Assembly: GCA_018826295.1 (NCBI GenBank)
Contig: JAHJZX010000050.1
Coordinates: 1-64,000 of the forward strand
Length of the DNA: 64,000 nt
From: Gammaproteobacteria bacterium
GTDB taxonomy: Bacteria > Pseudomonadota > Gammaproteobacteria > Enterobacterales > Alteromonadaceae
Direction: 5' to 3'
The notes beneath the pieces were generated by a model. It saw only the letters and a list, made by a program, of their open reading frames with translations, was not told the DNA's origin and made no database searches. Position numbers and translations under genes: made by a program. Positions 28,321 to 37,356 of the stretch are shown one piece after another; the first letter of the stretch is position 1; every line of letters begins with the position of its first letter.

Positions 28321-28695
28321 TTATTTTCCTGGTGGAATGATGCCACCACCGTTCCCTTGTGTTTGTATCGGCGCATTACCTGGTGGAATAATGCCGCCAC
28401 CGTTTCCCTGTGTTTGTATCGGAGCATTACCTGGTGGAATAATGCCACCACCGTTTCCCTGAGTTTGTATCGGTGCTTTACCCGGTGGAATAATGCCACC
28501 ACCATTACCCATTAAAGAAACTTCCTTTTCTTGTTGTAGTAAAGCCTTAGCTTGTTCGCTGATCTGAACAACATCGCCTGCCGACACTGGTGCCGTCGTT
28601 GCAGCTTGCTTAGTTTGCGCTGCAGTTATTGCAGTCGCCGGTTTTTCCTGAGTATACAGTTGCGCAATGTTATTGTTTATCGTACTTACAGACAT
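28321..28695 (-). CDS. Small protein with a Gly/Pro-rich 17-residue tandem repeat
   Basis: A 124-residue protein without a signal peptide. The N-terminal ~60 residues (NNNIAQLYT, DVVQISEQAKALLQQE) are soluble and helical. The last ~62 residues are 3.7 copies of GNGGGIIPPGxAPIQTQ. The ISEQAKALL block resembles short motifs in FlgM-like or other small regulator-type proteins, too weakly to name it. ATG at 28695 is preferred because GAGG lies 6 nt upstream; a TTG and another ATG lie just before it. Confidence 0.7.
   Translation of the reverse strand: MSVSTINNNIAQLYTQEKPATAITAAQTKQAATTAPVSAGDVVQISEQAKALLQQEKEVSLMGNGGGIIPPGKAPIQTQGNGGGIIPPGNAPIQTQGNGGGIIPPGNAPIQTQGNGGGIIPPGK
28322..28509. repeat. 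51-bp in-frame tandem repeat (3.7 copies)
   Basis: Three full 51-bp units and one 33-bp partial unit encode the 17-residue repeat of the neighbouring protein. Units differ at synonymous third positions (for example GGT/GGC, CCA/CCG), so the array is under protein-level constraint but could still change unit number. Confidence 0.9.
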
Positions 28696-28848
28696 CATCA
28701 ACCTCTTGTGCTTGGTTTAATTCCTGCTTCATACTAGGTAAGCTCAGTGGCTAATTCCAGTAAATTAACGGCAAATAATTTGACAAATATTTGATATTTG
28801 CTGCACTTCAGCAACTTAACATGATCTTTTACATAGAAAAAGGACAGC

Positions 28849-29433
28849 GTGAACTATTTAGCCCATGCCGCTTTGGCGCAACCTGATGTGTATTCTGTTA
28901 CCGGAAATTTACTCGGCGATTTTTGTAAAGGCCTGGCCGTTGACAGCCTGCACCCAAAAATCCGGGCTGGTTTAATGAATCATCGCGCTGTTGACCGCTT
29001 TACCGATCAGCACTATGCCGTGCGTCAGGCCAAAGCGCTATTTTCCAGCCAACGGCGTCGTTTCGCTGGTATAACCTTAGATGTTTTGTTTGATCACTTT
29101 TTAATTGCGCACTGGCAGCAGTTTTATACTCAACCCTTTGCTGACTATAAACAGCAACTTTACCGGCAGCTGGCCGAGGCTGAATACCTGATGCCTGCCT
29201 CCATGGCAGCGACAATGTCCAGTGTGCGCCGTTATGACTGGTTTAGCAGTTATCAGGATTTGTCACAGTTAGCTGTGGCCTTGGACCGTATAGCGCTACG
29301 GATCCGTTTTGCCAATCAGTTTAGCGGCATGATAGATGAGATACGGCCGCACTATGCCGCGCTGGAGCAAAGTTTTTTGCAACTTTATCCTGAACTGCGC
29401 CAGCATATCTCTGAGCTGGCGCTGGAAAACTAA
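28849..29433 (+). CDS. acpH: Acyl carrier protein phosphodiesterase
   Basis: Removes the 4'-phosphopantetheine arm from ACP. The 194-residue protein has the DUF479/AcpH blocks MNYLAHAALAQPDVYSVTGNLLGDFCKG, HRAVDRFTDQH and LDVLFDHFLIAHWQQF, with the metal-binding His/Asp residues. The start is a GTG with AAGGA upstream. Stands alone between oppositely oriented genes. Confidence 0.92.
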   Translation: MNYLAHAALAQPDVYSVTGNLLGDFCKGLAVDSLHPKIRAGLMNHRAVDRFTDQHYAVRQAKALFSSQRRRFAGITLDVLFDHFLIAHWQQFYTQPFADYKQQLYRQLAEAEYLMPASMAATMSSVRRYDWFSSYQDLSQLAVALDRIALRIRFANQFSGMIDEIRPHYAALEQSFLQLYPELRQHISELALEN

Positions 29434-29437
29434 ACAT

Positions 29438-29812
29438 CTATTGCTGCGAGTGCATACCAACTTTATTGCCTTCACTATCCAGAAACACGCCGATAAAGCC
29501 GTGCTCGCCGATACTGGTTTTATTAAGCAGCAATTTGCCACCGGCGTGCTCTACTTTAGCTAACAGCGGTGCCACATCAGCGCATTCGAAATACACCATA
29601 CAGCCTTTGCTACAGGGTTCATAATCTGGCCCCTGCACCAAAGCCCCACTGCTGCCGGGCTTAGCATGGTCAAACGGAAACATCGCCATCAGGTCGGTGC
29701 CCATTTCTAACATTTCAAATTCTACTGCAAACACATGATGGTAAAAGTGTCTGGCACGCGGCATGTCGGTTACCGGCATTTCAAACCACGCCACTGGATT
29801 AGGGTTAAACAT
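29438..29812 (-). CDS. VOC-family protein (glyoxalase-like)
   Basis: A 124-residue single-domain VOC protein: VAWFEMPVTDMPRARHFYHHVF at the start and GFIGVFLDSEGNKVGMHS at the end, with the paired beta-alpha-beta-beta-beta modules of the family. The ATG at 29812 has GGAGG 5 nt upstream. The substrate cannot be inferred. Confidence 0.87.
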   Translation of the reverse strand: MFNPNPVAWFEMPVTDMPRARHFYHHVFAVEFEMLEMGTDLMAMFPFDHAKPGSSGALVQGPDYEPCSKGCMVYFECADVAPLLAKVEHAGGKLLLNKTSIGEHGFIGVFLDSEGNKVGMHSQQ

Positions 29813-29982
29813 AATGTCCTCCTTCGTTAACAGCACCAAAGGTAGCGCAGCCAAACAACAGTTGCCAATTGTTGTTTGCCGCTAGCAGCAGATTTATGCT
29901 GGCTTTAGTTGCGTTAAAAGCCTGCAATTGGCTAGACTAGCGCCCTGTTCGATTTGATAGACAAAAATACAGGAGCGCAACT

Positions 29983-30684
29983 ATGGGCGCACAATGGAAA
30001 GCCAAACACAAAATGGATGCGGCCAATGCTAAAGGTCGTATTTTCACCAAGCTGGCAAAAGAGATAGCCGTCGCCGCCCGCAATGGCGCCGATCCGGACA
30101 TGAATGCCAAATTACGCTCGGCAATTGACGCTGCTAAAAAAGCTTCCATGCCAAAAGATACGCTGGAACGCGCGATTAAAAAAGGCGCCGGTTTACTGGA
30201 TGGCCCGGCCAACTACGAAACCGTAGTATACGAAGGCTTTGCACCACATCAGGTGCCGGTAATAGTGGAATGCTTAACCGACAATAAAAACCGTAGCGCC
30301 ATGAGTATCCGCCAGCTGTTTCGCAAAGGCCAACTGGCGACATCTGGCGCCGTTTCCTGGGATTTTAAACATCTGGGCCAGATTGAAGCAGAACCGGAAA
30401 CTGCAGATGCCGATATGGAACTGGCCGCAATTGAAGCCGGCGCGCAGGATTTCGAAGCCGGTGACGATAACGAAGTGGTGTTTTTAACTGAAGCAACCGA
30501 TTTAGACCTGGTCGCCAAAGCGCTGCCGGAGTTTGGTTATAAAGTACTGACCGCTAAGCTGGTGTACCGAGCGAATAACCCGGTAGCACTGGACGACACG
30601 CAACGCGCTGAAGTAGAAGCTTTTTTAGATGCGATTGATGCCGACGACGACGTACAAAACGTTTACGTTGGTTTAGCCGGCTAA
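29983..30684 (+). CDS. YebC/PmpR-family regulator (TACO1-like)
   Basis: A 233-residue member of the family that acts as a transcriptional regulator or translation factor for polyproline stretches. Seen: [82 protein letters not shown], and the acidic C-terminus with [15 protein letters not shown]. It is more like the YebC-II/YeeN branch than E. coli YebC. A terminator follows. Confidence 0.9.
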   Translation: MGAQWKAKHKMDAANAKGRIFTKLAKEIAVAARNGADPDMNAKLRSAIDAAKKASMPKDTLERAIKKGAGLLDGPANYETVVYEGFAPHQVPVIVECLTDNKNRSAMSIRQLFRKGQLATSGAVSWDFKHLGQIEAEPETADADMELAAIEAGAQDFEAGDDNEVVFLTEATDLDLVAKALPEFGYKVLTAKLVYRANNPVALDDTQRAEVEAFLDAIDADDDVQNVYVGLAG

Positions 30685-30707
30685 GCTCTGCTATCAACGT
30701 TCTGCTA

Positions 30708-30733
30708 AAAGCCATCCGCCGGATGGCTTTTTT
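30708..30733. terminator. Bidirectional terminator after the YebC-family gene
   Basis: AAAGCCATCC / GGATGGCTTT stem with a 3-nt GCC loop, flanked by A and T runs, 24 bp after the YebC-family stop and 10 bp before the end of the convergent cytochrome b562-like gene. Confidence 0.9.
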
Positions 30734-30742
30734 GTTTGTCTG

Positions 30743-31123
30743 TTAACCAAATAACAACTGCCAGAAGCTCACTTTGCGTTGGTTATGGTACTCTTTACGC
30801 AGTACTTCTACCTGGCGTAAATGCTGCTGCGCTGTCGCCATATCATCACGCTGTGCTGCCGCTTTAGCCGCGACCAACTCAGTGTGAACTTTCACCAGGC
30901 CCTGACGAAACTGCTCGGCTTTATCGTCCGCAAACGGCCCCTGTTGCGCTTGCAGTGTTAGTATTATCAGCTCGTCCAGCACCGGTAATAACTGACTACT
31001 GTCTGACATTTCAATCGCTTGTTTAAACTGAAACCCCATGTTTTTCATGGTTTGTTCCAGATCTACCGCAGCATTAACCGCCACAGTGCAAAATAAGCAC
31101 AGGCTTAAAATAAAATTACGCAT
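30743..31123 (-). CDS. Cytochrome b562-like periplasmic protein
   Basis: A 126-residue exported protein with a signal peptide of ~19 residues ending VNAA. The mature part is a four-helix bundle resembling cytochrome b562. The candidate axial ligands are a Met in MKNMGFQFKQAI and a His in VLRKEYHNQRK near the end. Haem binding is not proven: one or both ligands are needed and I cannot confirm the fold from sequence alone. Confidence 0.7.
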   Translation of the reverse strand: MRNFILSLCLFCTVAVNAAVDLEQTMKNMGFQFKQAIEMSDSSQLLPVLDELIILTLQAQQGPFADDKAEQFRQGLVKVHTELVAAKAAAQRDDMATAQQHLRQVEVLRKEYHNQRKVSFWQLLFG

Positions 31124-31227
31124 AAAAACAACTCGGCAAAAATAAGGCGGGCAGTGTAGCGGAAAATTGCCAGACAGGCAGCAAAGAGCTGCCCGGCCGG
31201 CAAAATAATCTCCAATCGTCGCAGCTG

Positions 31228-31425
31228 TCAGTAGCGGCTGAAAAAGTCCTCTACCTGCGACATAGCGTCTTCCCGGTCCAGGCCGTAACGTTCCTGAATA
31301 ATATCGGCTAACTCATCAAAGTTACCCCGGGTTTGCTCCAGCTCGTCGTAACTAATTTTATCCCACTGCAGTTTGGCTCTGGCACGCATTTCGCCCCAGT
31401 TGCCTTCGTAGTATTTGTAGCTCAT
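31228..31425 (-). CDS. CsbD-like small protein
   Basis: A 65-residue protein: YYEGNWGEMRARAKLQWDKISYDELEQTRGNFDELADIIQERYG resembles the CsbD family of small stress-related proteins. AAGGAG lies 6 nt upstream of the ATG. No function is established for the family. Confidence 0.82.
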   Translation of the reverse strand: MSYKYYEGNWGEMRARAKLQWDKISYDELEQTRGNFDELADIIQERYGLDREDAMSQVEDFFSRY

Positions 31426-31634
31426 GCGATTACTCCTTGCCTCTAAGTAACACGCTACAGCCGGTACCGTTTGCTCAACCTTACAGCCCGGCTACCTGAC
31501 AGGCGGCTGCCTGCCGGACTAAGTGTAGCCGTTGCCTCAACCAAGCGCATATATTAACCAACTGGTCTGACAGCTCTTGCTGTAAACAGCTGAAGCTGGT
31601 TATATAAGACCCTGACCTGACAAGAGAAGCTAAC

Positions 31635-32831
31635 ATGCATAAACAATCCGTGCTTGCGCTGAGCCTGCTTTGCGCCGCTACTTTAAGCGCCTGCAGCAGC
31701 AATACGACACCACTGAGCAGCGCCCAGCGCGCCCAACAGTTGGCACAGCAATACATCATTGTTGACACCCATATAGATGTGCCTTACCGGCTACATAAAG
31801 ACTGGGAAGACGTAACAGTGGCAACCAAGCGTGGCGAATTTGATTATCCACGCGCCCTTGCAGGCGGCTTAAATGCGCCTTTTATGTCAATTTATATTCC
31901 GGCATCGTACGAGCGTACCGGCGGCGGTTACCAGTTAGCAAATCAGCTCATTGATAGCATGGAAGCGCTGGTTGGCCGGGCAGCGGATAAATTTGCCATG
32001 GCCTACAGCACCCAAGATGTGCTCGACCAGTTTGGCAGCGGCAAAGTATCGCTGGCGCTGGGCATGGAAAACGGCACACCAATAGAGGGTAAATTGGAAA
32101 ACCTGCAGCATTTTTATCAGCGCGGTATCCGCTATATTACGCTGTCGCACTCTGAGAGTAACCATATTGCCGACTCAAGCTACGACTTACGCCGGCGCTG
32201 GAATGGTTTAAGCCCCTTTGGCAAAGAACTGGTCGTGGCGATGAATAATATCGGCATGATGATTGATATCTCGCACGTATCAGACGCCGCGTTTTACCAG
32301 GTCATGCAGCTGAGCAAGGTGCCGGTTATCGCCTCGCATTCGTCACTGCGCAGCTACACCCCCGGTTTTGAGCGCAATATGGATGACGACATGATTAACG
32401 CGCTGGCGAAAAACGGCGGTGTGGTGCAAATTAACTTTGGCTCCTCTTTTGTTACCATGATGGCCAACCAGTACGGCGCCCTTCGTAAAGCCGCAGCCAA
32501 ACAAGCCGGTGTAGCCGATGACGAAGCTTTTGAGCTTGAGTTCCGTAAAAAGCATCCCTACCCCTTTGCCACTTTAGATACAGTGCTGGATCATATCGAC
32601 CACGTGGTAAAACTGGTTGGCATCAATTATGTGGGTATCGGCTCAGACTACGATGGCGTGGGCGACTCTTTACCTATTGGGCTTAAAGATGTTGCCAGTT
32701 ACCCTAATCTGATCGAAGGCTTGCTTAAGCGTGGTTATAGTGAAGCCGACATCGAAAAAATTCTGTCGGGGAATTTATTGCGGGTATGGCGTGAAGTAGA
32801 ACAATACGCCGCACAGCAAAAAGCCGGGTAG
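31635..32831 (+). CDS. Peptidase M19 (renal-dipeptidase-type) lipoprotein
   Basis: A 398-residue protein. The lipobox TLSAC (Cys20) makes it a membrane-anchored lipoprotein. Dinuclear zinc dipeptidase motifs: VDTHIDVP, ALGMENGTPI, LSHSESNH, MIDISHVSD, ASHSSLRSYTPGFERNMDD and GIGSDYDGVGDSLP. These enzymes hydrolyse dipeptides, sometimes D-amino acid or beta-lactam-type. It lies alone between oppositely oriented genes. Confidence 0.92.
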   Translation: MHKQSVLALSLLCAATLSACSSNTTPLSSAQRAQQLAQQYIIVDTHIDVPYRLHKDWEDVTVATKRGEFDYPRALAGGLNAPFMSIYIPASYERTGGGYQLANQLIDSMEALVGRAADKFAMAYSTQDVLDQFGSGKVSLALGMENGTPIEGKLENLQHFYQRGIRYITLSHSESNHIADSSYDLRRRWNGLSPFGKELVVAMNNIGMMIDISHVSDAAFYQVMQLSKVPVIASHSSLRSYTPGFERNMDDDMINALAKNGGVVQINFGSSFVTMMANQYGALRKAAAKQAGVADDEAFELEFRKKHPYPFATLDTVLDHIDHVVKLVGINYVGIGSDYDGVGDSLPIGLKDVASYPNLIEGLLKRGYSEADIEKILSGNLLRVWREVEQYAAQQKAG

Positions 32832-32835
32832 TAAA

Positions 32836-32870
32836 CCTGGCAGCGCGGCTTACCGCGCTGCCAGGCCTTT
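32836..32870. terminator. Bidirectional terminator between dipeptidase and DUF445 genes
   Basis: CCTGGCAGCGCGG / CCGCGCTGCCAGG, a 13-bp perfect stem with a 4-nt loop, then CCTTTA on the plus side and CCTGGCAGTTTACC-like sequence on the other. It lies immediately after the dipeptidase stop. Confidence 0.88.
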
Positions 32871-33576
32871 ATTGCAGAAAAGCTGCCAGCAGGCCTATCA
32901 AGCCACCAAATACACCGCCCCACACCACCAACCAGCCTAAATGCTGGCGGATCATCTGCTGAATAATCTCTTTTACCAGCTGCGGCGTCAGCTCGTTTAA
33001 ACGTTGCTGCACTATGGTATCAACCTGCTCACGGATCCCGGCCAGTTGCTCTGGCTGGTCCAGCTGTTGCAGCACTAACTGATTAAACTCATCACTCTGG
33101 CTGATATCAATTAACGCCACTTTAAGCTGGTTGATAAAGGGCTCCTGTAATGGCAGCAAAGCAGCACTGCCACCAAACATGCTTAACATACCGCCAAATG
33201 ATGACTGCTCTACCACCCTGAGCAAAGAATCAAACGCCGGCGTCAAATCGGCCTTTGAAATTACCGGTTCAAAATCAAACGTTTTACCGTGGCTTTGCTG
33301 CTTATCCGCTAGAAAACGGTCTATGTTGTCGCTGCTAAAAAACTGCGTCATGACCAGTTGGTAAATACCGGCTTTAAACTCCTGAAACCGCGCCGGGATC
33401 ACACCAGAGCCATATAACAGCGGCACTTTTTCAAATAGCATATGTACCGCCAACCAGTTGGTTAAAGCTCCGGACAAGGCAAACAAACCAACACTTAACA
33501 ACAGTGGCTGCTGTAAATACCAGCCTGCCAGTGTAATAGCAGCCGCAACCCCATTAGTAACAACATTTTTATTCAT
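32869..33576 (-). CDS. DUF445-family membrane protein
   Basis: A 235-residue protein with hydrophobic helices at the two ends (about residues 10-40 and 212-232) and a helical middle. The DUF445 signature near the start is present: ALSGALTNWLAVHMLFEKVPLLYGSGVIPARFQEFK. The family is unassigned; E. coli YjiN is a member. AGGGGCTGGC-type ribosome site precedes the ATG. Confidence 0.88.
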   Translation of the reverse strand: MNKNVVTNGVAAAITLAGWYLQQPLLLSVGLFALSGALTNWLAVHMLFEKVPLLYGSGVIPARFQEFKAGIYQLVMTQFFSSDNIDRFLADKQQSHGKTFDFEPVISKADLTPAFDSLLRVVEQSSFGGMLSMFGGSAALLPLQEPFINQLKVALIDISQSDEFNQLVLQQLDQPEQLAGIREQVDTIVQQRLNELTPQLVKEIIQQMIRQHLGWLVVWGGVFGGLIGLLAAFLQ

Positions 33577-33714
33577 GCCAGCCCCATCTTGGTCAAACCT
33601 ATACTTAGTGGCGCAAATTCTAATCAGCTAACCGCATTGGGGCAAGCGCTCACTTCAGCCAGGGGCCAATTCAGGTTATGCTTTTGCTATTTAACGTAAA
33701 GTAGAGAGTTCAAC

Positions 33715-34233
33715 ATGCAGATAATGGTCGCTTCGGCCAATCCGGCAAAAATACAGGCTGTGCATAACGCTATGGCGCAGATATTCGCCAGTAAGACGCT
33801 AAATTGCAGTGGTCAAAGCACCGAGTCTGGCGTGGCAGCACAACCAATGGACAGTGACGAAACCCTACGGGGGGCATTAAATCGCTTACAGGCAGTGGCG
33901 GCCAAAGCGCCAGGTGCTGACTACTATGTGGCACTGGAAGCCGGCCTGGACGGCGACTGCAGCTTTGCCTGGATTGCCATTATGCACCAGGGCCGCATCA
34001 GTAAAACCCGTTCCGCCAGTTTGCCACTGCCACCGGCAGCACTTGCAGCAATACAGCAAGGCGAAGAACTGGGCGATGTGATGGACCGCATGTTCGCCCA
34101 GCAGAATGTCAAACAACAAGGTGGTGCCATAGCCATGCTAACCAATCATTTGCTGACCCGTTCCGGCGTATATCAGCAGGCGATTATCCTGGCTATGATC
34201 CCATTTATACAGCCGCAGCTGTTTAATCAGTAA
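33715..34233 (+). CDS. yjjX: Inosine/xanthosine triphosphatase (YjjX)
   Basis: Hydrolyses non-canonical purine nucleoside triphosphates to keep them out of nucleic acids (172 residues). Family blocks: VASANPAKIQAVHNAM at the start, ESGVAAQPMDSDETLRGALNR, DYYVALEAGLDG, and EELGDVMDRMFAQQNVKQQGGAIAMLTNHLLTR near the end. Confidence 0.93.
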   Translation: MQIMVASANPAKIQAVHNAMAQIFASKTLNCSGQSTESGVAAQPMDSDETLRGALNRLQAVAAKAPGADYYVALEAGLDGDCSFAWIAIMHQGRISKTRSASLPLPPAALAAIQQGEELGDVMDRMFAQQNVKQQGGAIAMLTNHLLTRSGVYQQAIILAMIPFIQPQLFNQ

Positions 34234-34245
34234 CGGCTAACCATT

Positions 34246-34434
34246 TCAGTTATAACCTAATACCGCGCAATGCGCCGTTTCGGCTTCACGACGGCCAGCT
34301 TGCGACTTTGGCGCAGTTTCATCGGTCCATACCAGGCTTAATGCTTGAAGTTCCTGCTGGCTTAAATCCACGGTTTTTTGTTGCTGAAAGAAAAAACGTT
34401 GCTGTTGAATATGGCTTTGTTTAACGGCGCTCAT
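34246..34434 (-). CDS. Small hypothetical protein
   Basis: A 62-residue Gln-rich basic-then-acidic protein. It has a good ribosome site (AGGAG, 6 nt) before the ATG at 34434, which is why I keep it. No signal peptide, membrane helix or recognised family. The C-terminus (QAGRREAETAHCAVLGYN) contains one cysteine. Confidence 0.55.
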   Translation of the reverse strand: MSAVKQSHIQQQRFFFQQQKTVDLSQQELQALSLVWTDETAPKSQAGRREAETAHCAVLGYN

Positions 34435-34564
34435 AGCAGACTCCTGCAGTAAAAAGGTTGCGTGTCAGTGCTTGCTTACCGCACGACAATGGCAAATACA
34501 GGCCAAGCATATGAGCTTAAAGCTGAGCAGTAGCTGAATTAGATAAAATAAAAATGCAAAAATG

Positions 34565-34597
34565 AAAAAGGCCCACGCTTTTTGCGTGGGCCTTTTT
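34565..34597. terminator. Bidirectional terminator before the AT-rich operon
   Basis: AAAAAGGCCCACGC and GCGTGGGCCTTTTT pair around a short T-rich loop. It lies between the small hypothetical gene and the 3' end of the metallo-hydrolase operon (34661), so it probably ends that minus-strand transcript. I see nothing else in the 226-bp gap. Confidence 0.9.
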
Positions 34598-34660
34598 CTT
34601 TCATCAGATAAAAGAGTCTCAATAAAACTCCGATAAGTGATATTTCGTTGCTATGTATAA

Positions 34661-36280
34661 TTAACCTAAATCGAAGATGTTATTCGAACTGCTTGGCTTA
34701 ACAACTCTAATAGGGCAATCAGCAGCAACAGAGAATTCCATGATTGCACTCTCTAACTTGTCTCTATTGCGGTCATCACCATGCTGGATAAAAACTTCGG
34801 AAGCCGTTTTACACCAATCTTCAGATTTAAACTTCCAAAATAACCAATTTATCAGCCCTTTTTGATCGGCATGTCCTGAATAACCTCGCAAGGAAGTGAT
34901 TTCGGCCTGAATATCACGAATTTTAACATCTTGCGCTTGCCCGTCCCAACTCAACACGCCACTATGGCGTCTGCGTTCGCGCGTTTCAATTTCTGAAAGT
35001 GTATGTAATTGTCCACCAACGCTGCTTGCAGAGGAGTAGCCAGTTAACGCCACAATATTCCGTTCACTCTTTAATACCATTCCAAGCCATTGCGCTACCG
35101 CGCCGCCATCACAACTTCCTGAACTTGCTACCACGACTCTGGGCTTATTAGATTGATTAAATAATTCAGCCCGCTTCTCGACCAAAGTTAAACGACTTTT
35201 CCAATTCTTCGCGGTTTCATTACCTATCGTCGGGTCATATTCATGCTTTGGTTTGGCACCAAGGCATTGCCGAATAATATCGTCCATTTTATCAATATGC
35301 GCCGGCTCACAATCGTCTAAATCAAACCAGCGAAACATCTGCTTGCCAAGCCACAACGGTCTGACTTTTTTCAGCCCTTTTCCACCAACCTCCGTGCGCT
35401 GCATTGCTTTTATAAATATGGGATTAATTTTTCGGGCGGTTGGCGAGTCTAATAAAATCTCAATTTCACCATATTTTTCTGGCTCAGAATTTATAACCCA
35501 ATGCAAATCAAACAACAGGTCCTGCGCACGGCCCAAAGAAAACGAAGGCAGTAAAAGCGTACCATTGGTCAGTAAAATCTTATCTAATAGTTCTTTAATT
35601 CGAGCGAAACGCGATATACAGCAAGTTAAGTCTGCTTCACGAACTACGCCGCCATAAGTAGACTCAATCACCGCATAGTTAAAGGGTTGTTTATCACCAG
35701 GTATCATAACGTGGCGATTAAACGGTAGATATTCCTGATCTTCCATAGATGGGCCAATATCACCCGAAAACACGATACTTTTTTGTTGCCCGGGAATTGG
35801 TTTGCCCCAATAAATAGCAGCAGACACAGCGCCAATAAGATGACTAGTTCGGTAAAATCTCAAAAAGAGATCCTGGCCTATAGGATGAAACTTACCCATT
35901 AGCCCAATGCCATTTGGCTCAGACCAATTAATCGCTTTGATGTCTGCATTTGAATATGCCGCACCGAGATTAACGGCATCTTTAAGTAAAATCTTTGCGA
36001 TGTCGGCAGTTTCCTGGGTACATATCACTCTGCCTTTAAAGCCCTTTTTATAAAGCAGGGGAATGAGTCCACAGTGATCAATATGAGCATGGGTCAGAAT
36101 AACAAACTGGATTTCGCTAGGTTTGAAAGGCCAGTACAGTCCTTGATTCCAGTCCTTTTCGGTAAACTCGCCTTGCTGCATACCGCAGTCAATTAAGAAG
36201 CTCCAATTTCTATCTTCATCAAAAAGCCAGGTACATGAACCAGTTACTTTACCGATAGGTCCTACATTTTGCATTTTCAT
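34661..36280 (-). CDS. Beta-CASP metallo-beta-lactamase-fold hydrolase (RNA-processing type)
   Basis: A 539-residue MBL-fold protein with the HxHxDH zinc motif (THAHIDHCG near residue 64), STYGG (ESTYGGVVRE near 217), the PSFSLGRAQDLL stretch, and a C-terminal motif with conserved His (SGYSGHADQKGL). This is the layout of beta-CASP nucleases such as mRNA 3'-processing and RNA-specific exonucleases, so it may cleave nucleic acid. It is the last gene of a minus-strand operon whose preceding genes are unknown. AT-rich relative to the flanking chromosome. Confidence 0.82.
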   Translation of the reverse strand: MKMQNVGPIGKVTGSCTWLFDEDRNWSFLIDCGMQQGEFTEKDWNQGLYWPFKPSEIQFVILTHAHIDHCGLIPLLYKKGFKGRVICTQETADIAKILLKDAVNLGAAYSNADIKAINWSEPNGIGLMGKFHPIGQDLFLRFYRTSHLIGAVSAAIYWGKPIPGQQKSIVFSGDIGPSMEDQEYLPFNRHVMIPGDKQPFNYAVIESTYGGVVREADLTCCISRFARIKELLDKILLTNGTLLLPSFSLGRAQDLLFDLHWVINSEPEKYGEIEILLDSPTARKINPIFIKAMQRTEVGGKGLKKVRPLWLGKQMFRWFDLDDCEPAHIDKMDDIIRQCLGAKPKHEYDPTIGNETAKNWKSRLTLVEKRAELFNQSNKPRVVVASSGSCDGGAVAQWLGMVLKSERNIVALTGYSSASSVGGQLHTLSEIETRERRRHSGVLSWDGQAQDVKIRDIQAEITSLRGYSGHADQKGLINWLFWKFKSEDWCKTASEVFIQHGDDRNRDKLESAIMEFSVAADCPIRVVKPSSSNNIFDLG

Positions 36281-36344
36281 AATTTTTTTCCTTTTGTTGT
36301 TTGAACAAAAGGAATACTGAAAAAGTGCATTGCACTTAAAAGCA

Positions 36345-37019
36345 CTAATTCATAAAAAATGAAAAGTTTTTTTGAAAATTCAGGGCATGCTCGTAATCAG
36401 TGATTATTTTTTGTCGAAGCAGCTCAGCCCCGTCAGACTTCGCTTTAAATTTAATCGCTAGCGAGTGCGCGCGTTCAATGTCACCTGTCAGGTAGTGCAC
36501 AGCCATGGCATCAGCCTCACCTAAGGTTACCCCTTTCAACATAATAGACTGCATCATCGACACGCCCTGGTTAAATACCGTCTGGGGTAAAACATTAAAT
36601 GGATTAGGTAACAAAACAGCTTTTAAGTCATTATCAGACAGCAACATGCTAAAGAAGCTGTCTAATGCTGTACGAGCTATCTGTAGCCCATCCAATTCAT
36701 CATTGTCCACAAAGAGTTTAACCAGCAGATTTGCTACTTCATACCGATAGTGAATATCGCTAAACATTCGACTTATCTTGGCAGGATCATCAATAAAGCC
36801 ATTTAATAACACCGCATTATGCAGCGCATACCGTTGCGACTCTGGGATTAAGATAGTTTTCGTTTTTCGGCCAGGCTCTCGTATCTCCTTTGTGCAAACA
36901 ACACCATTGCGCAAAAGCGAGGTCAACTTATCTTTAAGGTACTTGTGTTGGGATAACTTTACTTTAAAAAGGTGAGCTACCCACTCAGCGACAGGCCGAT
37001 CACCGTTATCAACACTCAT
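36345..37019 (-). CDS. Unknown protein of the metallo-hydrolase operon
   Basis: A 224-residue soluble protein, rich in helix, with a possible winged-helix-like start (AEWVAHLFKVKLSQHKYLKDKL, then LLRNGVVCTKEI). No recognised family. The ATG at 37019 overlaps the end of the previous gene by 11 bp, with GAG about 10 nt upstream; a TTG at 37034 is possible. Co-transcribed with the metallo-hydrolase 65 bp downstream. Confidence 0.6.
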   Translation of the reverse strand: MSVDNGDRPVAEWVAHLFKVKLSQHKYLKDKLTSLLRNGVVCTKEIREPGRKTKTILIPESQRYALHNAVLLNGFIDDPAKISRMFSDIHYRYEVANLLVKLFVDNDELDGLQIARTALDSFFSMLLSDNDLKAVLLPNPFNVLPQTVFNQGVSMMQSIMLKGVTLGEADAMAVHYLTGDIERAHSLAIKFKAKSDGAELLRQKIITDYEHALNFQKNFSFFMN

Positions 37020-37356
37020 TTTTAATATACTCAATTACATTTTTTCTACCGGCACCTTCACGTACCAAGCGTTCTGCGACGGGATACCAGTTATCATATC
37101 GACAATAAGGTTCTAATTGCATAATGGCATCAATTACGCCTTTACAATACCCCATCTGGAGGGCTTCGGTATTTGACGTTGAAAAAGCTTGGTTTAAGGT
37201 CAGCTTCATATCCGCACGACTACTCTTTTCGGAAGACGCAAATAGGCTGACAGCCTCAGTACAACTTACAATCAGTTTTTTTTCAAAACCAGGCTTTGCT
37301 GATGCTGCGCCAGAGATTGTCAAACATAAAACAGCAACAAATAACCTATTACACAT
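37009..37356 (-). CDS. Small secreted protein, Rap1a/Tai-like
   Basis: A 115-residue protein with a signal peptide ending SGAASAK. The mature part has several cysteines, with MGYCKGVIDAIMQLEPYC and a C-terminal KNEC, and reads like the Rap1a/Tai4-type immunity fold (GxCxG-like helix plus paired cysteines). This is a guess from pattern. The ATG at 37356 has GGGGAA 7 nt upstream. It overlaps genes on both sides, so the four genes form one unit. Confidence 0.55.
   Translation of the reverse strand: MCNRLFVAVLCLTISGAASAKPGFEKKLIVSCTEAVSLFASSEKSSRADMKLTLNQAFSTSNTEALQMGYCKGVIDAIMQLEPYCRYDNWYPVAERLVREGAGRKNVIEYIKNEC

Noticed and set aside
37009-37356. Naming it a Tai4 immunity protein
   Set aside because: Only signal peptide and cysteine spacing suggest it; no cognate effector is visible.
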